A stretch of 64,000 nt of DNA from Sitta carolinensis (GCA_032173965.1 JAVUNC010000006.1:20578370-20642369); one strand, 5' to 3'. Positions 12,901 to 22,997 are shown, counted from the stretch's first letter. Translations and numbers: made by a program. Notes: generated from the letters alone by a model not told the origin.

Positions 12901-13365
12901 TGACTCCAGCAGAGAATCCTAACTCCCAATCCTTTCACAGAAGGAGCAGCCCAAATAAATATAATCTGGGAGAAGAGCCACCCTGTACAGACAGGGAGCC
13001 CTGGGGTTTCCACAGCTCCAGCCCCTGCTCTGGGCTGATGTTGCCACATCTGTTTACACCCAGAACACCACAGCCTCCCCAACACCACAGCCTGAGATTT
13101 TGGGCTATTTTAACTGACATTTAGGCTCTGCAGCTCCCACATGTGCCATCCAGATCATAAATACCTCAGGCAGAGGCAGCTCTGAGGGCAAATATCCAAC
13201 ACTTGTGCTCCAGAGCCTTCCAGGTTGTTCTAAAATCCCAGCAAGGACCCTCTGGTGTTTGATTTGGAGATCACTCCCTTTCATCCCAACACTTCCCTCT
13301 CGACTTCTGAATTAATTTCAGATCCAACCCCAATGTAAATGTTGGTATTCTCAGGCCTCACCAAG
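9950..13365. other. No gene seen; repeat-poor flank downstream of DDHD1
   Basis: About 3.4 kb with no CR1 or LTR that I can recognise, between the last CR1 and the putative 3' UTR. Being repeat-poor it is a candidate for conserved non-coding sequence, but I see no specific element. Confidence 0.45.
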
Positions 13366-13569
13366 TTTATTTTACGGTGCCTCCTCTCCCCCTGCACATA
13401 AATATACACATCCATATGTTTTTATACAAACACACACGTGGTATGGATTTAATTAGGGTAGGAAAAGGACAGCTGGATCCTCTGCAAACTTTTCCAGTGT
13501 GCCTGAGAAACACTTGGAACCTGGAAAAGCAAAGGCACTTACCTCTGAGAAGAACGTGACTGATGTCAT

Positions 13570-14476
13570 TTGTGTGAAACCACAAATATTTATTTTTAAT
13601 GAAAAAATACTTAAAGTGTGCCACAGTGTCCATATATTCATTTGAATAGTAGTACAAAGATATGTATTTCTGAGAAAAAGTCTTAACACTGTAGAAAATA
13701 AATGTGGTTCTTAAATTATGTCAAAAGAAATCAGTAAAAAAGTAATGTTTTATACACTGGAATAAAATGAAACGATTAGAGAGAATAATAAATTATAATT
13801 ACAGTATTTCAAATATTTGCCTCATGCTTTTTTTTTGCTTTTTTTTTTTGCTTTTTTTTTTTCCTCTTCAGCATTAATTTCTAAATGTGTCACGTAGGAT
13901 AGGCTCTCAGAAGCCAGCAGTCATAATGGGCTTCCAATGTTGGGATAATTGGATGTGGAGCTGAATAAAGTCCTGGAAAAACGACACCACTGCTCGTTAT
14001 TCACAGCTACATAAAACATCAGCACATGGCAGGTTTAGGTTTTGTACTGAACATGTATTTTTTTTTTTTTTTGTTAATGGAAATCAATTTAGGTTTGGTT
14101 TGTTGTTGATTTTTTTTTTTTTTTAAATCCACTAATTTTTTTTTTTTTTAACAGTTTAATGAACTAAACAGCAATAATTATGGTCATTAACAAGGATGTC
14201 ACCCAAGCACAACTGCTCACAATGCTGTCTTGGCTCTTTGTACAGTCCACGTTGACAGGGATTTGGAATCCTTTCAGGTCTAATTCAGCACTGCAAAACG
14301 TTGAAAACTGTAAAGTGCTTTGAAATACAAATAACCTCTCCTCTTTAGAAATAGGAAAACCCCCCCAAACATGCACTTAAACCTGAAACCTCCGTGCCAC
14401 AGGTCCTGCAGCTCAAACATCTGCTTTGTGCCATTGGTGGTGAAAGCTTCCTCGCCTGTCCCCAGCCCAAAAAAAT
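13570..14476 (-). other. DDHD1: Putative DDHD1 3' UTR
   Basis: The stretch after the stop codon is AT-rich and has no splice sites or repeats of the CR1 or LTR type. On the sense strand it carries several A-runs of 10-14 bases (for example 13829-13862 and 14052-14152). The end is set by an AATAAA at 13594-13589 followed by a TG-rich stretch. A second AATAAA at 13371-13366 could give a longer form. The end position is an inference from signals, not from transcripts. Confidence 0.5.
13589..13594 (-). promoter_or_regulatory. Candidate polyadenylation signal of DDHD1
   Basis: AATAAA on the minus strand, about 0.88 kb after the stop, with a TTTGTGGTTT-type downstream element within 30 bases. An alternative AATAAA is at 13366-13371 with a less clear downstream element. 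Confidence 0.45.
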
Positions 14477-14658
14477 TCACAGAGTGTCTAAATTGGATTT
14501 GTCAGTCTCTTCTTGGTCTTGCTTGTACATGAAGGTGAGGAGGAAGAGGGCAATATCCAGAGATGACCAGTAAGCAGTGTGGGATGTGACTGCAGACCAG
14601 TATCTGCTCTCCACCAGACCTTCCCTGAGCTCAAAGTCGATCCTGTGCTCCAGTTCCA
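14477..14658 (-). CDS. DDHD1: DDHD1 last coding exon E10 with stop codon
   Basis: The coding part is 182 bp. It starts with TG completing a Val codon after acceptor TTGTTCGTTTTGCAG, encodes 59 more residues and ends with TGA at 14479-14477. It contains HRIDFELREG, YWSAVTSHTAYW and SSLDIALFLL. The Asp of HRIDF, the His of SHTAYW and the Asp of SSLD are the predicted second to fourth conserved positions of the DDHD domain. The tail KQDQEETDKSNLDTL is hydrophilic, as in mammalian DDHD1, whose C-terminus also ends shortly after the last helix. Confidence 0.97.
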
Positions 14659-14924
14659 CTGCAAAACGAACAAGGAAAGGAGCAAGAGGGAGGTTAGAGC
14701 TGCAAAAACACCAGAGTGCTTCGGGTTCTGATTCACAGGCAATCTCCCTCTGTGTTTATTTACATTTCACAGGGCACTGGGCTAAATCAAGATTTAATAA
14801 TACAGAAATACATTTTAAGGCACTTCGTGCATTTAGCACAAACCTGAGTGGTGCTGAGTTCTGTTAAAAAAAAAAAAAAAAAGCAAAAATAAGGAAACTA
14901 AACCCACTCTTAGAGGTCTTTTCC

Positions 14925-15045
14925 AACCAGGGCTTATTTAGACTCAGAAAGGAGCAGAGTTTATATTAAACCAGCCTGAATTTCCTACTGTAGACTCATG
15001 AGTTAAAGGGAACTGTAATGGGTTACATGGTGTGAGTTTTCTCAA
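14925..15045 (+). repeat. Intronic duplicate, copy 1
   Basis: ACCAGGGCTTATTTAGACTC through GGTTACATGGTGTGAGTTTTCT matches 17810-17935 with a few substitutions and one 6-base indel. Family not recognised. Confidence 0.8.
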
Positions 15046-16429
15046 CCTGGGAAAAGACTGGTTTTTTTCAAGCAGCTGTTTTCCTTGTAGTAACCCTATA
15101 AATATATTTATTTATACTTGTTATGATAACTACAGAGAACTATCCAGCAAATGCTGAGGCCCCACTAGGAAACCTTCTGAAATAAATGGATTTCTTGGAT
15201 TTTTAGTGTCTATAAGAGGAGACTACACCCAATACTACAAGCCCTTCCTGCAAAGTCATCCCTTCACAGCTCTGCCCTTTTAATATCCTAATTATTCCAA
15301 GTACATTTCAGCAGTTACCCTTTTATTTCAATGGCTGCTTTGATTAATGCCACATTCAAAGCAATTACCACTGTGTTTTAACTGGGCCAATGTTTTAACC
15401 CATTGCTAAGGCACTTCGGCCGTCACAAAACCTCCACGAGGAGCAATAAAATAAAAAGGACCAAAAAAAAACCCAAAAAAAACCCCAAAAAACCCACCCT
15501 AAAAGCCTGCTGAGCTACAAAAGCCAAAGCCCAGACTGAGTCAAAAATGCAGCCATTTATCAAAGCCAGTTTGGAGGAATTTTAATTCTTGGCTCGAGGA
15601 GCACGGAAAGGGAGCATCGCACAGACACGGCGCTGATGCCCCAGCTTCCCCAGGAGCATCGCCCCTCTCTGCAGCAAGGACAGGCAGCCAGAGCCTTGAA
15701 ACACCAGCAGACACCCAGAATCATTTCCCAGAAGGTGAATTTATCCAAAAAAACCCCGTGGCTGTGCAGGAAGGGAGCTCTGAGAGGCCGTTACGGGAGC
15801 TTGGGCGGGAGCCAAACCCCAGCGCAGCCCTGTGTGAGCAGAGCCTTTGGTGGGGATTGCATCATTCAGCTCCCAGCCCCGCTGGCCTCTGCTCCACAGT
15901 CTCCTTCTATGGAGCAGGGATGGGTTTCCAGCACGGAGGGATTTGTGCAGGAAGCCCTCAGTGTGCCAACCCCCCCCCAAAAAGGACGCCCTCGGCAGCT
16001 CCGTGATGTTCCCTGTGCTGCTTCTCCACTTCCCTCACGTCTAACCCAAATTTCCTGCCCTCAAACACTGACTCAGACAGGTTATCTGTTGAAATTCGGA
16101 TGAACAGACAGCAATCCATCATGTGAATGCTGTCACAGGACACTTGTGACTCCTTTGATTGCAAAAAATCCCCGTGTCCTGCAGCAGTGCTGAAGGGGGA
16201 GCTCAGAAATAAATCCAAGGATGAATTTCCTGAGAGGAAGTACCTCTGCTTTTCACAAAACCCAGCTGTTAAAATTGCACTTTCTGTCCTGAGTGGTTCA
16301 GATCAGGACAAGGGCAGCTTCTGTTTCCAGTCATACGTGTCCTAAAATCCAGAGTGCTTCAGAATGGGACGTGTATGGGGGAACTGGGAGTTTAGGTGGA
16401 AAAAGGGGTTTAAACTGTCAAAGGGCAGG

Positions 16430-16640
16430 GTTAGATTAGATACTGGCTAGAAATTCCTGCCTGGGAGGGTGGGCAGGCCCTGGCACAGGGTACCCAGAGC
16501 AGCTGTGGCTGCCCCTGGATCCCTGGAAGTGCCCAAGGCCAGGCTGGATTGGGCTTGGAGCAGATGGGACAGTGGAAGGTGTCCCTGCCATGGCAGGGGG
16601 TGGGATGAGCTTTAAGATCTCTTCCAGTCCAACCCAGGAA
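16430..16640 (+). mobile_element. CR1 fragment, plus member of a tail-to-tail pair
   Basis: Runs from TTAGATTAGATACTGG to TCTCTTCCAGTCCAACCC with the typical CR1 3' text (GAGCAGCTGTGGCTGCCCCT). Faces a minus copy nine bases away. Confidence 0.9.
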
Positions 16641-16649
16641 TATATTCAC

Positions 16650-16775
16650 AGAATCCCAGAATGGTTTAGATTAGAAGAGACTTTAAAAATCATCCCATTC
16701 CCCCCTGCCATGGCTGGGACACCTCCCACTATCCCAGGTTGCTCCAAGCCCTGTCCATGCTGGCTTTGATCTTCA
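16650..16775 (-). mobile_element. CR1 fragment, minus member of a tail-to-tail pair
   Basis: CACAGAATCCCAGAATGG to CTGTCCATGCTGG is the complement of the CR1 3' end. It ends about 100 bp from exon E9. Confidence 0.9.
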
Positions 16776-16876
16776 ACATTTATCACTTTAAGGCAAACCC
16801 ACCACAGCAAACCCTGCTGTGTGCAGTTATGGCATTTCCAGCCCCCCACCTGTTTCCCTGGATCCACAGCACTCAC

Positions 16877-17056
16877 CTGTGGGTTCGAGGAATCCCGAGC
16901 TGCTGTGTGGCAAAGGGGGGGTCCCAACAGTCGTGCCTTTCTTCTCATCCCCCTCAGGTCCCTCTTTTCCTGTCTCCATGGTCTGGGGGGTGGCACTGGA
17001 CCTGCCAAACCTGGAGAACAGCATCCCACCCAGGCCCTTCCCAATGCTTGCAGCTC
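16877..17056 (-). CDS. DDHD1: DDHD1 coding exon E9
   Basis: The exon is 180 bp: two bases completing Gly, 59 codons, and one base of the next codon. It begins AASIGKGLGGMLFSRFGR and ends HSSSGFLEPT. The acceptor is GGATGCAG|GAGC and the donor CACAG|GTGAGT. The middle (METGKEGPEGDEKKG) is charged and low in conservation, typical of the loop inside the DDHD domain. Joined to E10 it reads FLEPT then VELEHRIDFEL. Mammalian DDHD1 has an isoform with about 28 extra residues at this junction; I did not find that segment in the intron here. A pair of CR1 fragments facing each other lies about 100 bp downstream. Confidence 0.94.
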
Positions 17057-17809
17057 CTGCATCCAGCACAGAGGGAAAAAAAAAAAAAACACCAGCTCAG
17101 GATGCATCAAGTCACTGTCACTGGGAGTTAAAGTCACTGCAGCACCCCTTAATTAGAGCAGGAAACACTCCTGGGGCTTTTCTGGGGTGACATCTGACTG
17201 GAGTGGGCTCTGTTTATCCCCAAACTCGTCTGGTGTACAAGCAAAAGCTGTAATTTGGAAGCTGTAGGGGGAAAAAAAAGCATGAAATACATCTGCAGAG
17301 TGAAATCTGGGATTTTGAAGGATAGGTTGTGATTCATCTCTCGTAAAATGTCTAAGACAAAAATGCTTTCTAAAAATGTTGCTGCCTTCTGCACTTAAAA
17401 ATCCCATTAGCACATTTGAGACATTTCTCTTATTAAGGGCCCGTTGCCCTGACAGACCTTTAAAAATTCTACATCAGCCTTTATAAGGATTATTTTGGTT
17501 GCTCAGGATGAGGGATTCAAAAGTTAAGAGTAGTTTTGTCGGGTTTTATCCCGGCTCTGCTGCCACCTCATGGACAAGACATTAAAGTTGCTATAGAAAT
17601 CCTCCCAAAAAGCCACTCTGCTCTGGAATACCACGTATTTCTACTGGAGGAAAAAAACTGCTTTTATATTCTTGCTTGATTGGGAAGACTCCTGGCACTA
17701 GGCTTCCCCCAAATCCCACACAGAGAGCTAAAGAAAAGCCTTGAGTCAACAAAAACTGCAAGTGCATGATCAAGTATAAGCTCCAGTGAAGGGAATTTAA
17801 GCTCACTTA

Positions 17810-17935
17810 AACCAGGGCTTATTTTGACTCAGAAAGCCAGAAAGGAGCAGAGTTTATATTAAACCAGCCTGAATTTCCAATTGTAGAATCATGAGTTAAA
17901 GGTAACTGCAATGGGTTACATGGTGTGAGTTTTCT
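17810..17935 (+). repeat. Intronic duplicate, copy 2
   Basis: Same orientation as 14925-15045, 2.9 kb away, on the other side of exon E9. It has an extra GCCAGA block. Confidence 0.8.
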
Positions 17936-18206
17936 GCTACTTGCCAATACCAGAAAACAGAATCAGAAAACAAGCTTTAATTTAATTTTTTTTTTCCCAT
18001 GAAGCAGAGTGGAAATTGTTAAATCACTGGGATGTTACTTCAATAAGGCAGACAAAAATAAGGCAGCAATTGCATGAGCTACATCATCCCCCCCAAGCTT
18101 TGACTCCAATGCACATAAACTGGTTTTTATTTCAAAGTAAATGTCAGCTGGGATTAAACCAAGCCAGACATCTACAGAACTCACTGAAACCATCCTCTGC
18201 CAGAGA

Positions 18207-18275
18207 GGATGTTGGGGGTTGGAGTAGATCTGGATCTCCAGAGGTCCCTTCCAGCCTCAGCCACTCTTTGGTTCT
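18207..18275 (+). mobile_element. CR1 3' tail fragment, plus member of a second tail-to-tail pair
   Basis: GATGTTGGGGGTTGGAGTAG to TCCCTTCCAGCCTCAGCCAC is a CR1 3' end, about 15 bp from a minus copy. Confidence 0.75.
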
Positions 18276-18289
18276 GTGCAAGGGACAGG

Positions 18290-18740
18290 AACAGAACCAT
18301 GGAATGGGTTGGGTTGGAAGGGATCTCTGGAGATCATCCAGCTTCAATGCCCTGCCCTGGCAGGGACACCTTCCACTGTCCCATCTGCTCCAAACCCATC
18401 CAGCCTGGCCCTGGGCACTGCCAGGGATCCAGGGGCAGCCACAGCTGCTCTGGAAAACCCCAGGGCCTGCCCACCCTCCCAGCCAGGAATTCCTTCCCAA
18501 TCTCCCACCCATCCCTGCCCTCTGGCAGTTTCCATCCATTCCCTGTGTGCTGTCCCTCCATCCCTTGTTCCCAGTCCCTCCCCAGCTCTCCTGGAGCCCC
18601 TCCAGGCACTGGAAGGAGCTCCAAGGTCTCCCTGGAGCCTTCTCTCCTCCAGGTGAACCCCCCCAGCTCCCATCCCATCTCCAGAGCTTCCTTAGGGCTG
18701 CACCCCAACCCCAGGGAGCAGCAAAGCTCCCTGAGGATCT
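18290..18740 (-). mobile_element. CR1 fragment, about 450 bp
   Basis: CAGAACCATGGAATGGGTTG through GGTGAACCCCCCCAGCTCCC is CR1 complement. Its 5' end abuts the donor-derived minisatellite. Confidence 0.92.
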
Positions 18741-18754
18741 CCCAACCCAGGACA

Positions 18755-19467
18755 GAGAGGACATTACCCAAATGCTGAATCTCCCATCCCAGTGATAGAA
18801 AGGACATTATCCACAATTCTCAATCTTCCATCCCAGGGACAGAGGGGACATTACCCAGGATGCTGGATCTCCCAGCCCACTGGGACATTACCCAGGATGC
18901 TGTCTCTCCCATCCCATCCCACTGGGACATTACCCAGGATGCTGGCTCTCCCATCCCATCCCTTTGGGACATTACCCAGGATGCTGTCTCTCCCATCCCA
19001 TCCCACTGGGACATTACCCAGGATGCTGGCTCTCCCATCCCATCCCATTGGGACATTAAAAGATGCTGGCTCTCCCATCCCACTGCGACATTACCCAGGA
19101 TGCTGGCTCTCCCATCCACTGGGACACTAGAGGATGCTGGCTCTCCCATCCCATCCCTTTGGGACATTACCCAGGATGCTGGCTCTCCCATCCATCCCAT
19201 CCCATCCCATCCATCCATCCCATCCCATCCCATCCCATCCCATCCCATCCTTTGGGACATTAGAAGATGCTGGCTCTCCCATCCCATCCCATCCTTTGGG
19301 ACATTACCCAGAGGATGCTGGATCTCCATCTCTTGGGACACTACCAGGATGCTGGCTCTCCCATCCCACTGGGACACTACCCAGGATGCTGTCTCTCCCA
19401 TCCCATCCCACTGGGACACTAGAGGACGCTGTCTCTCCCATCCCATCCCATCCCTTTGGGACATTAC
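18755..19467 (-). repeat. Minisatellite (about 17 units, about 42 bp) derived from the exon E8 splice donor
   Basis: Each unit on the sense strand reads about GCCAGCATCCTGGGTAATGTCCC followed by AGTGGGATGGGATGGGAGA. The first half of the unit equals the last bases of exon E8 and its donor. I counted about 17 occurrences of the GTAATGTCC/GTAGTGTCC core (including the real one). Seven other units keep CAGCATCCTGGGTAATGTCCC nearly intact; others carry GTAGTGTCC or small changes such as CTCTAGTGTCC. Units farthest from the exon (18755-18840) are most diverged. The other end abuts a minus-strand CR1. The array probably began by slippage at the exon border. Confidence 0.9.
19189..19253 (-). repeat. 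(GGGAT)n run inside the minisatellite, G-quadruplex type
   Basis: Plus-strand CCCAT units repeat about a dozen times with two CCAT variants, so the DDHD1 sense strand has runs of GGG spaced by AT. This meets the usual four-G-run pattern for a quadruplex in DNA or in the pre-mRNA. Confidence 0.8.
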
Positions 19468-19720
19468 CCAGGATGCTGGCTTTGCCAATGTTGGTGATGG
19501 ACTCCCCGTAGTGGCGCCGCAGCAGCACGGGGGATGTGGTGGGGCTGGGCGCTGCCGAGGCGCTCTCGGGCTCCGGGGCTGAGGTAGGTTCTTTGCTGGG
19601 GTTCAGGAAACTTGGCTTCATGTGCTCGTAGGGGAGGGGGTTGGCTGTGTTGTACCAGTGGATCTGCACGGGTGAGATGTTGCTGTAGTGTTTCAGGATT
19701 AAGGGCTCTAATCTGTAGGC
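19468..19720 (-). CDS. DDHD1: DDHD1 coding exon E8 (DDHD domain plus disordered loop); donor repeated in adjacent minisatellite
   Basis: The exon is 253 bp: 84 codons plus one base. It begins AYRLEPLILKHYSN, passes a Pro/Ser/Glu-rich loop (near EPTSAPEPESASAAPSP) that looks disordered and is probably fast evolving, and ends SITNIGKASILG. The acceptor is CCTTTGCAG; the donor is CATCCTGG|GTAATGTCC. The last bases of the exon and this donor are repeated about 16 more times in the intron directly downstream (18755-19467). The frame stays open past the donor to a TAA at 19306-19304, so use of array donors or intron retention could extend the protein. Confidence 0.95.
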
Positions 19721-21416
19721 CTGCAAAGGGGAATGTGGAGCAAAGATCAATCTTGGGTGTCCAGACTGCGGGAGAAAGAAAAAATCACTTTTCCTTCCCA
19801 TCCAGAGCTCTCTGTGCCCAGTTCTGTCCCTCAGCTCCGGGAGGACATTGAGGTGTTGGAGGTGTGCCGGGGCTGGATCGGGGCTGGGACACAAACCCTG
19901 GCAGGGAGCCCTGGGGGAGCTGGGGGGGCTCAGCTGGAGCAGAGCAGACTCAGGGGTGCCCTCCTCACTCCCTGCAGCTCCGGGCAGGGGGCTGTGCCCA
20001 GGGGGGTGGGCTCTGCCTGCAGCAGCACTGACACAGCCACAGGGCTCAGCCTCAGCAGCACGGGCTGCAGAGCAGCCAGGAGATTGCCAGGGACACAGGG
20101 ATAAAGTGCTGGAATGTTGTGCCCGGGCAGGGGGTGCAGTGCCCATCCCGCTGTGTTTCCACGCTGGCTGTGGCACTGGGCAGGGGCTGGGTGAGGGGCT
20201 GGGCTGGGCTGGGCTCCAGCAGCCTGCAGGGCTCTGCCACCCTGGGAGTCTCTGAACCTCAAATCCAGAAGATCTGTCCTAAGCAAAGCCTAGAAGGTGA
20301 CACAGTGGGGGTGTTATGGTCTGACTCACTTTTAAATTCACAGCCTGGAAGATTTATCAGCTGCAGGGTTGCTTGTGAGCTCACTTTTGCACATCTCTGC
20401 ACACTTGTCTTACAACACTTGTACTACAAGTTGTTACCAGCACACAGGTTACTAACAGATGGTTTTACTGAGAGAACAAACTCCATGTAAAGTTATGGTG
20501 ATTCTAACACAATAAAGAAAACTTGGCTAGGTAAACATTTAGTTTGATGGCTCCTTGTTGATCCCTGTGCAAACCATGAGTTATGTTTATTTTCAAAATA
20601 TTTTCCTAATTGATTATTTATTTCTCTTTGTCCACTTTGTCCAGATGTAGAAAAACATCCAGCACTTCTTTTATTTTAAAACTAAGTGAAGTTACTATTT
20701 GCAGAGTGGAACCAATTGTCTCTGATAATCCATGAAAATTCTGGAGTTGCTGGAGCTGAACGTGACCATGTTTGGATTGGAGTCTGAATACACTTAAATT
20801 CAGCTACTTTAAATAGGAAAGTATCCCCAAATTGCTGTTGTACACAGAATTGCAAATCAAATTTGTATCAAGGATGTTACCAAGGGGATGCAGATCAAAG
20901 GTTCAGTACCTGATTTGGTAACAGCCAACACTGGCTGCTGTGGAATAAGGAAAAGGCAAAGCTACACCAATAATCCTCTCCCAAATGCTATCAACAAATT
21001 TTTATTTTTAGGATCCTTTGGGGAAAAAAATCAGTCTTTGATTTTCTATATTATCTAGTAAACTGCTCATGAAGCCTTTTTTAACAGCAAAAATGTCTTT
21101 GGACAGATGATGTTTTAACAGCAGCCAGGAAGTTAAACACCAAATCCTTGTCTGAAAAAGGATTATTTCTTTGAAAAAAACCCATAAAATTAGAATAATC
21201 TCAAATCTTATGCTTATTACTACAAAAAGAGAAGCAAAATATATGTTATTTATGGCAACTATTTGTAGGAAATATAATTCTACAGTTCCAAGCCATTGTA
21301 TAGTAACCATTAAACAATCCTCTGCTGGAACACACGTTGACTCACACACTTGGAAGAACCCAGAGTTTTGAAAACCAAGCAAGGTTAAAAGCTGGAGACT
21401 GCAATTCAAGACTCAC

Positions 21417-21566
21417 CACTGGATCTGTGGGGTGGAAAATGTTTAATAAGCGGTTACAAATGGTCCTGGGCAGGATATGGTCCTGGCTGCCGCTGGTTCC
21501 CGGCCGGATCCCACGCAAGGCCAGGAACACTGCCAGTGGGGATCCCATACAGAAGAAATTCTCAAC
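21417..21566 (-). CDS. DDHD1: DDHD1 coding exon E7 (start of DDHD domain)
   Basis: The exon is 150 bp, 50 codons, phase 0 at both ends. It begins VENFFCMGSPLAVF and ends NIFHPTDPV. The Asp of HPTDPV (exon residue 48) is predicted to be the first of the four conserved Asp/Asp/His/Asp positions that name the DDHD domain, a fold related to metal-binding domains of phosphatidylinositol transfer proteins. The acceptor is CTGTCCCCAG; the donor is GTG|GTGAGT, strong. Confidence 0.96.
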
Positions 21567-22997
21567 CTGGGGACAGATGGAAGCCCTGTTAATAAGGATG
21601 GAAATGATGCTCCCTGCCCAACCTGGCTGGATTTGGTTTCTCTCCCCGCCTGATTTTTCGGTTTTAAGGGAGGGACTCAAAGTCTTGGTCGGTCCAAATG
21701 GGGAAGAACATCACAGCATCCGTAACTGAGGGTTAAACTGTCCTTGGCTGTGTGTTGGGGTGATAAATACAAAAAACCAAGCTGGATATTTGAACTGAGA
21801 GAGGTCCACCAGTGCTGGAAAGGATGGAGTAAGAGGAATTTGGGAGACGCTAAAGAAATGAGTCTGATTTCTCCTGGAGCGTCCCAAACCTGCCAGAACT
21901 CCTCATTCTTATCCTGACCAAGTTTTCCATGGTTTTCCTGCTGCACACAGCTGGTGTTAAGGGAACAGAATGGTGCTTGCCACCAGTGCCACCATGTCCC
22001 AGGAGCTGGCACTGCCCACTGCTGTCACCCAAAGCTGCTGTCAACCTCAAGTCCTGCCTCCAACACCAACTGAGTGAATCTGAGCTGCCACGTCTGAGAA
22101 GTCACTGAACCTGCATTTTGGGGTCACTGAATCTGCATTTCAGGTCATTACAACCAACCCAAGGTCAGGATTCAACACTGACCTCCCCCCACCAGCCCTC
22201 AGGCATCACCTCCTAAAACCATCAAGTGGAACACTTGGTGGTAAAAGACATTTCCCTAAGCCAAAATATTACCTTTCAACCTTTATTTTCTTACTTGAAA
22301 AATTACTTTCACCACCGTCAGATGCTCAGCCAGCAACAGAAATTGCTGAATTCTTGCTAAATGCATGTGGAGGATCCTTGGAATGTCATGTGCCTTCCCT
22401 GTGTGTCAGCACATGGAATGAGGGCATAGGAATAATGCTCCTTTTCATCTCGTGGATGGCACAAAACATTCCTCCTCCTCTGCCCTGGCACTTGGTACCA
22501 CACCAAAGAAATCCCAAGTTGATGGAAAAAGAAAAAACCCAGACCTTCAGCAAGGTTATTCCATGTCACAAGCAGCACAGCACTGCTCTGTCATTAAAAT
22601 TGCCACTTGGAGCAAAGCTCCTTTCCTTTCTTCAGCCCAAGTTTTACACAGACCTTGTGTTTTGGCAGCTTGGACCAAAAAAACCTTTTCCATCTTCAAA
22701 CACAGCAGAGAGAGACATTCCCAGTGCAATCCTTTAAACTGAATAAGTAACCTCTAACCCTGTCCATCTGATATTCCTGTGTCAAGCATCTGAAAGGCAC
22801 AATTATGGTTTTTATGGGTTTTTCTGCTTTAGGGAGGAATCAGGCAGTGCCTGCCAGCTTGCCCTTTGCAGAGGACACTCAAAAGAGACTGGGAAAACCC
22901 TCCAAAGGTAATTGGTTTCAGTGGTTACATGGTGTGTGGCTTTTGTGCCATCATTTCTATTGCCAAACAGTGGCTGCAGTCCCCATCCCTGCAGGGA

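Noticed and set aside
1..13365. Exons of the expected neighbour FERMT2
   Set aside because: No frame resembled a FERM or PH domain segment. Synteny alone does not support a feature.
18820..19488. 222-codon frame through the donor minisatellite as a separate gene
   Set aside because: It is the repeat array read in one frame. Only possible extensions of exon E8 are retained as a finding.
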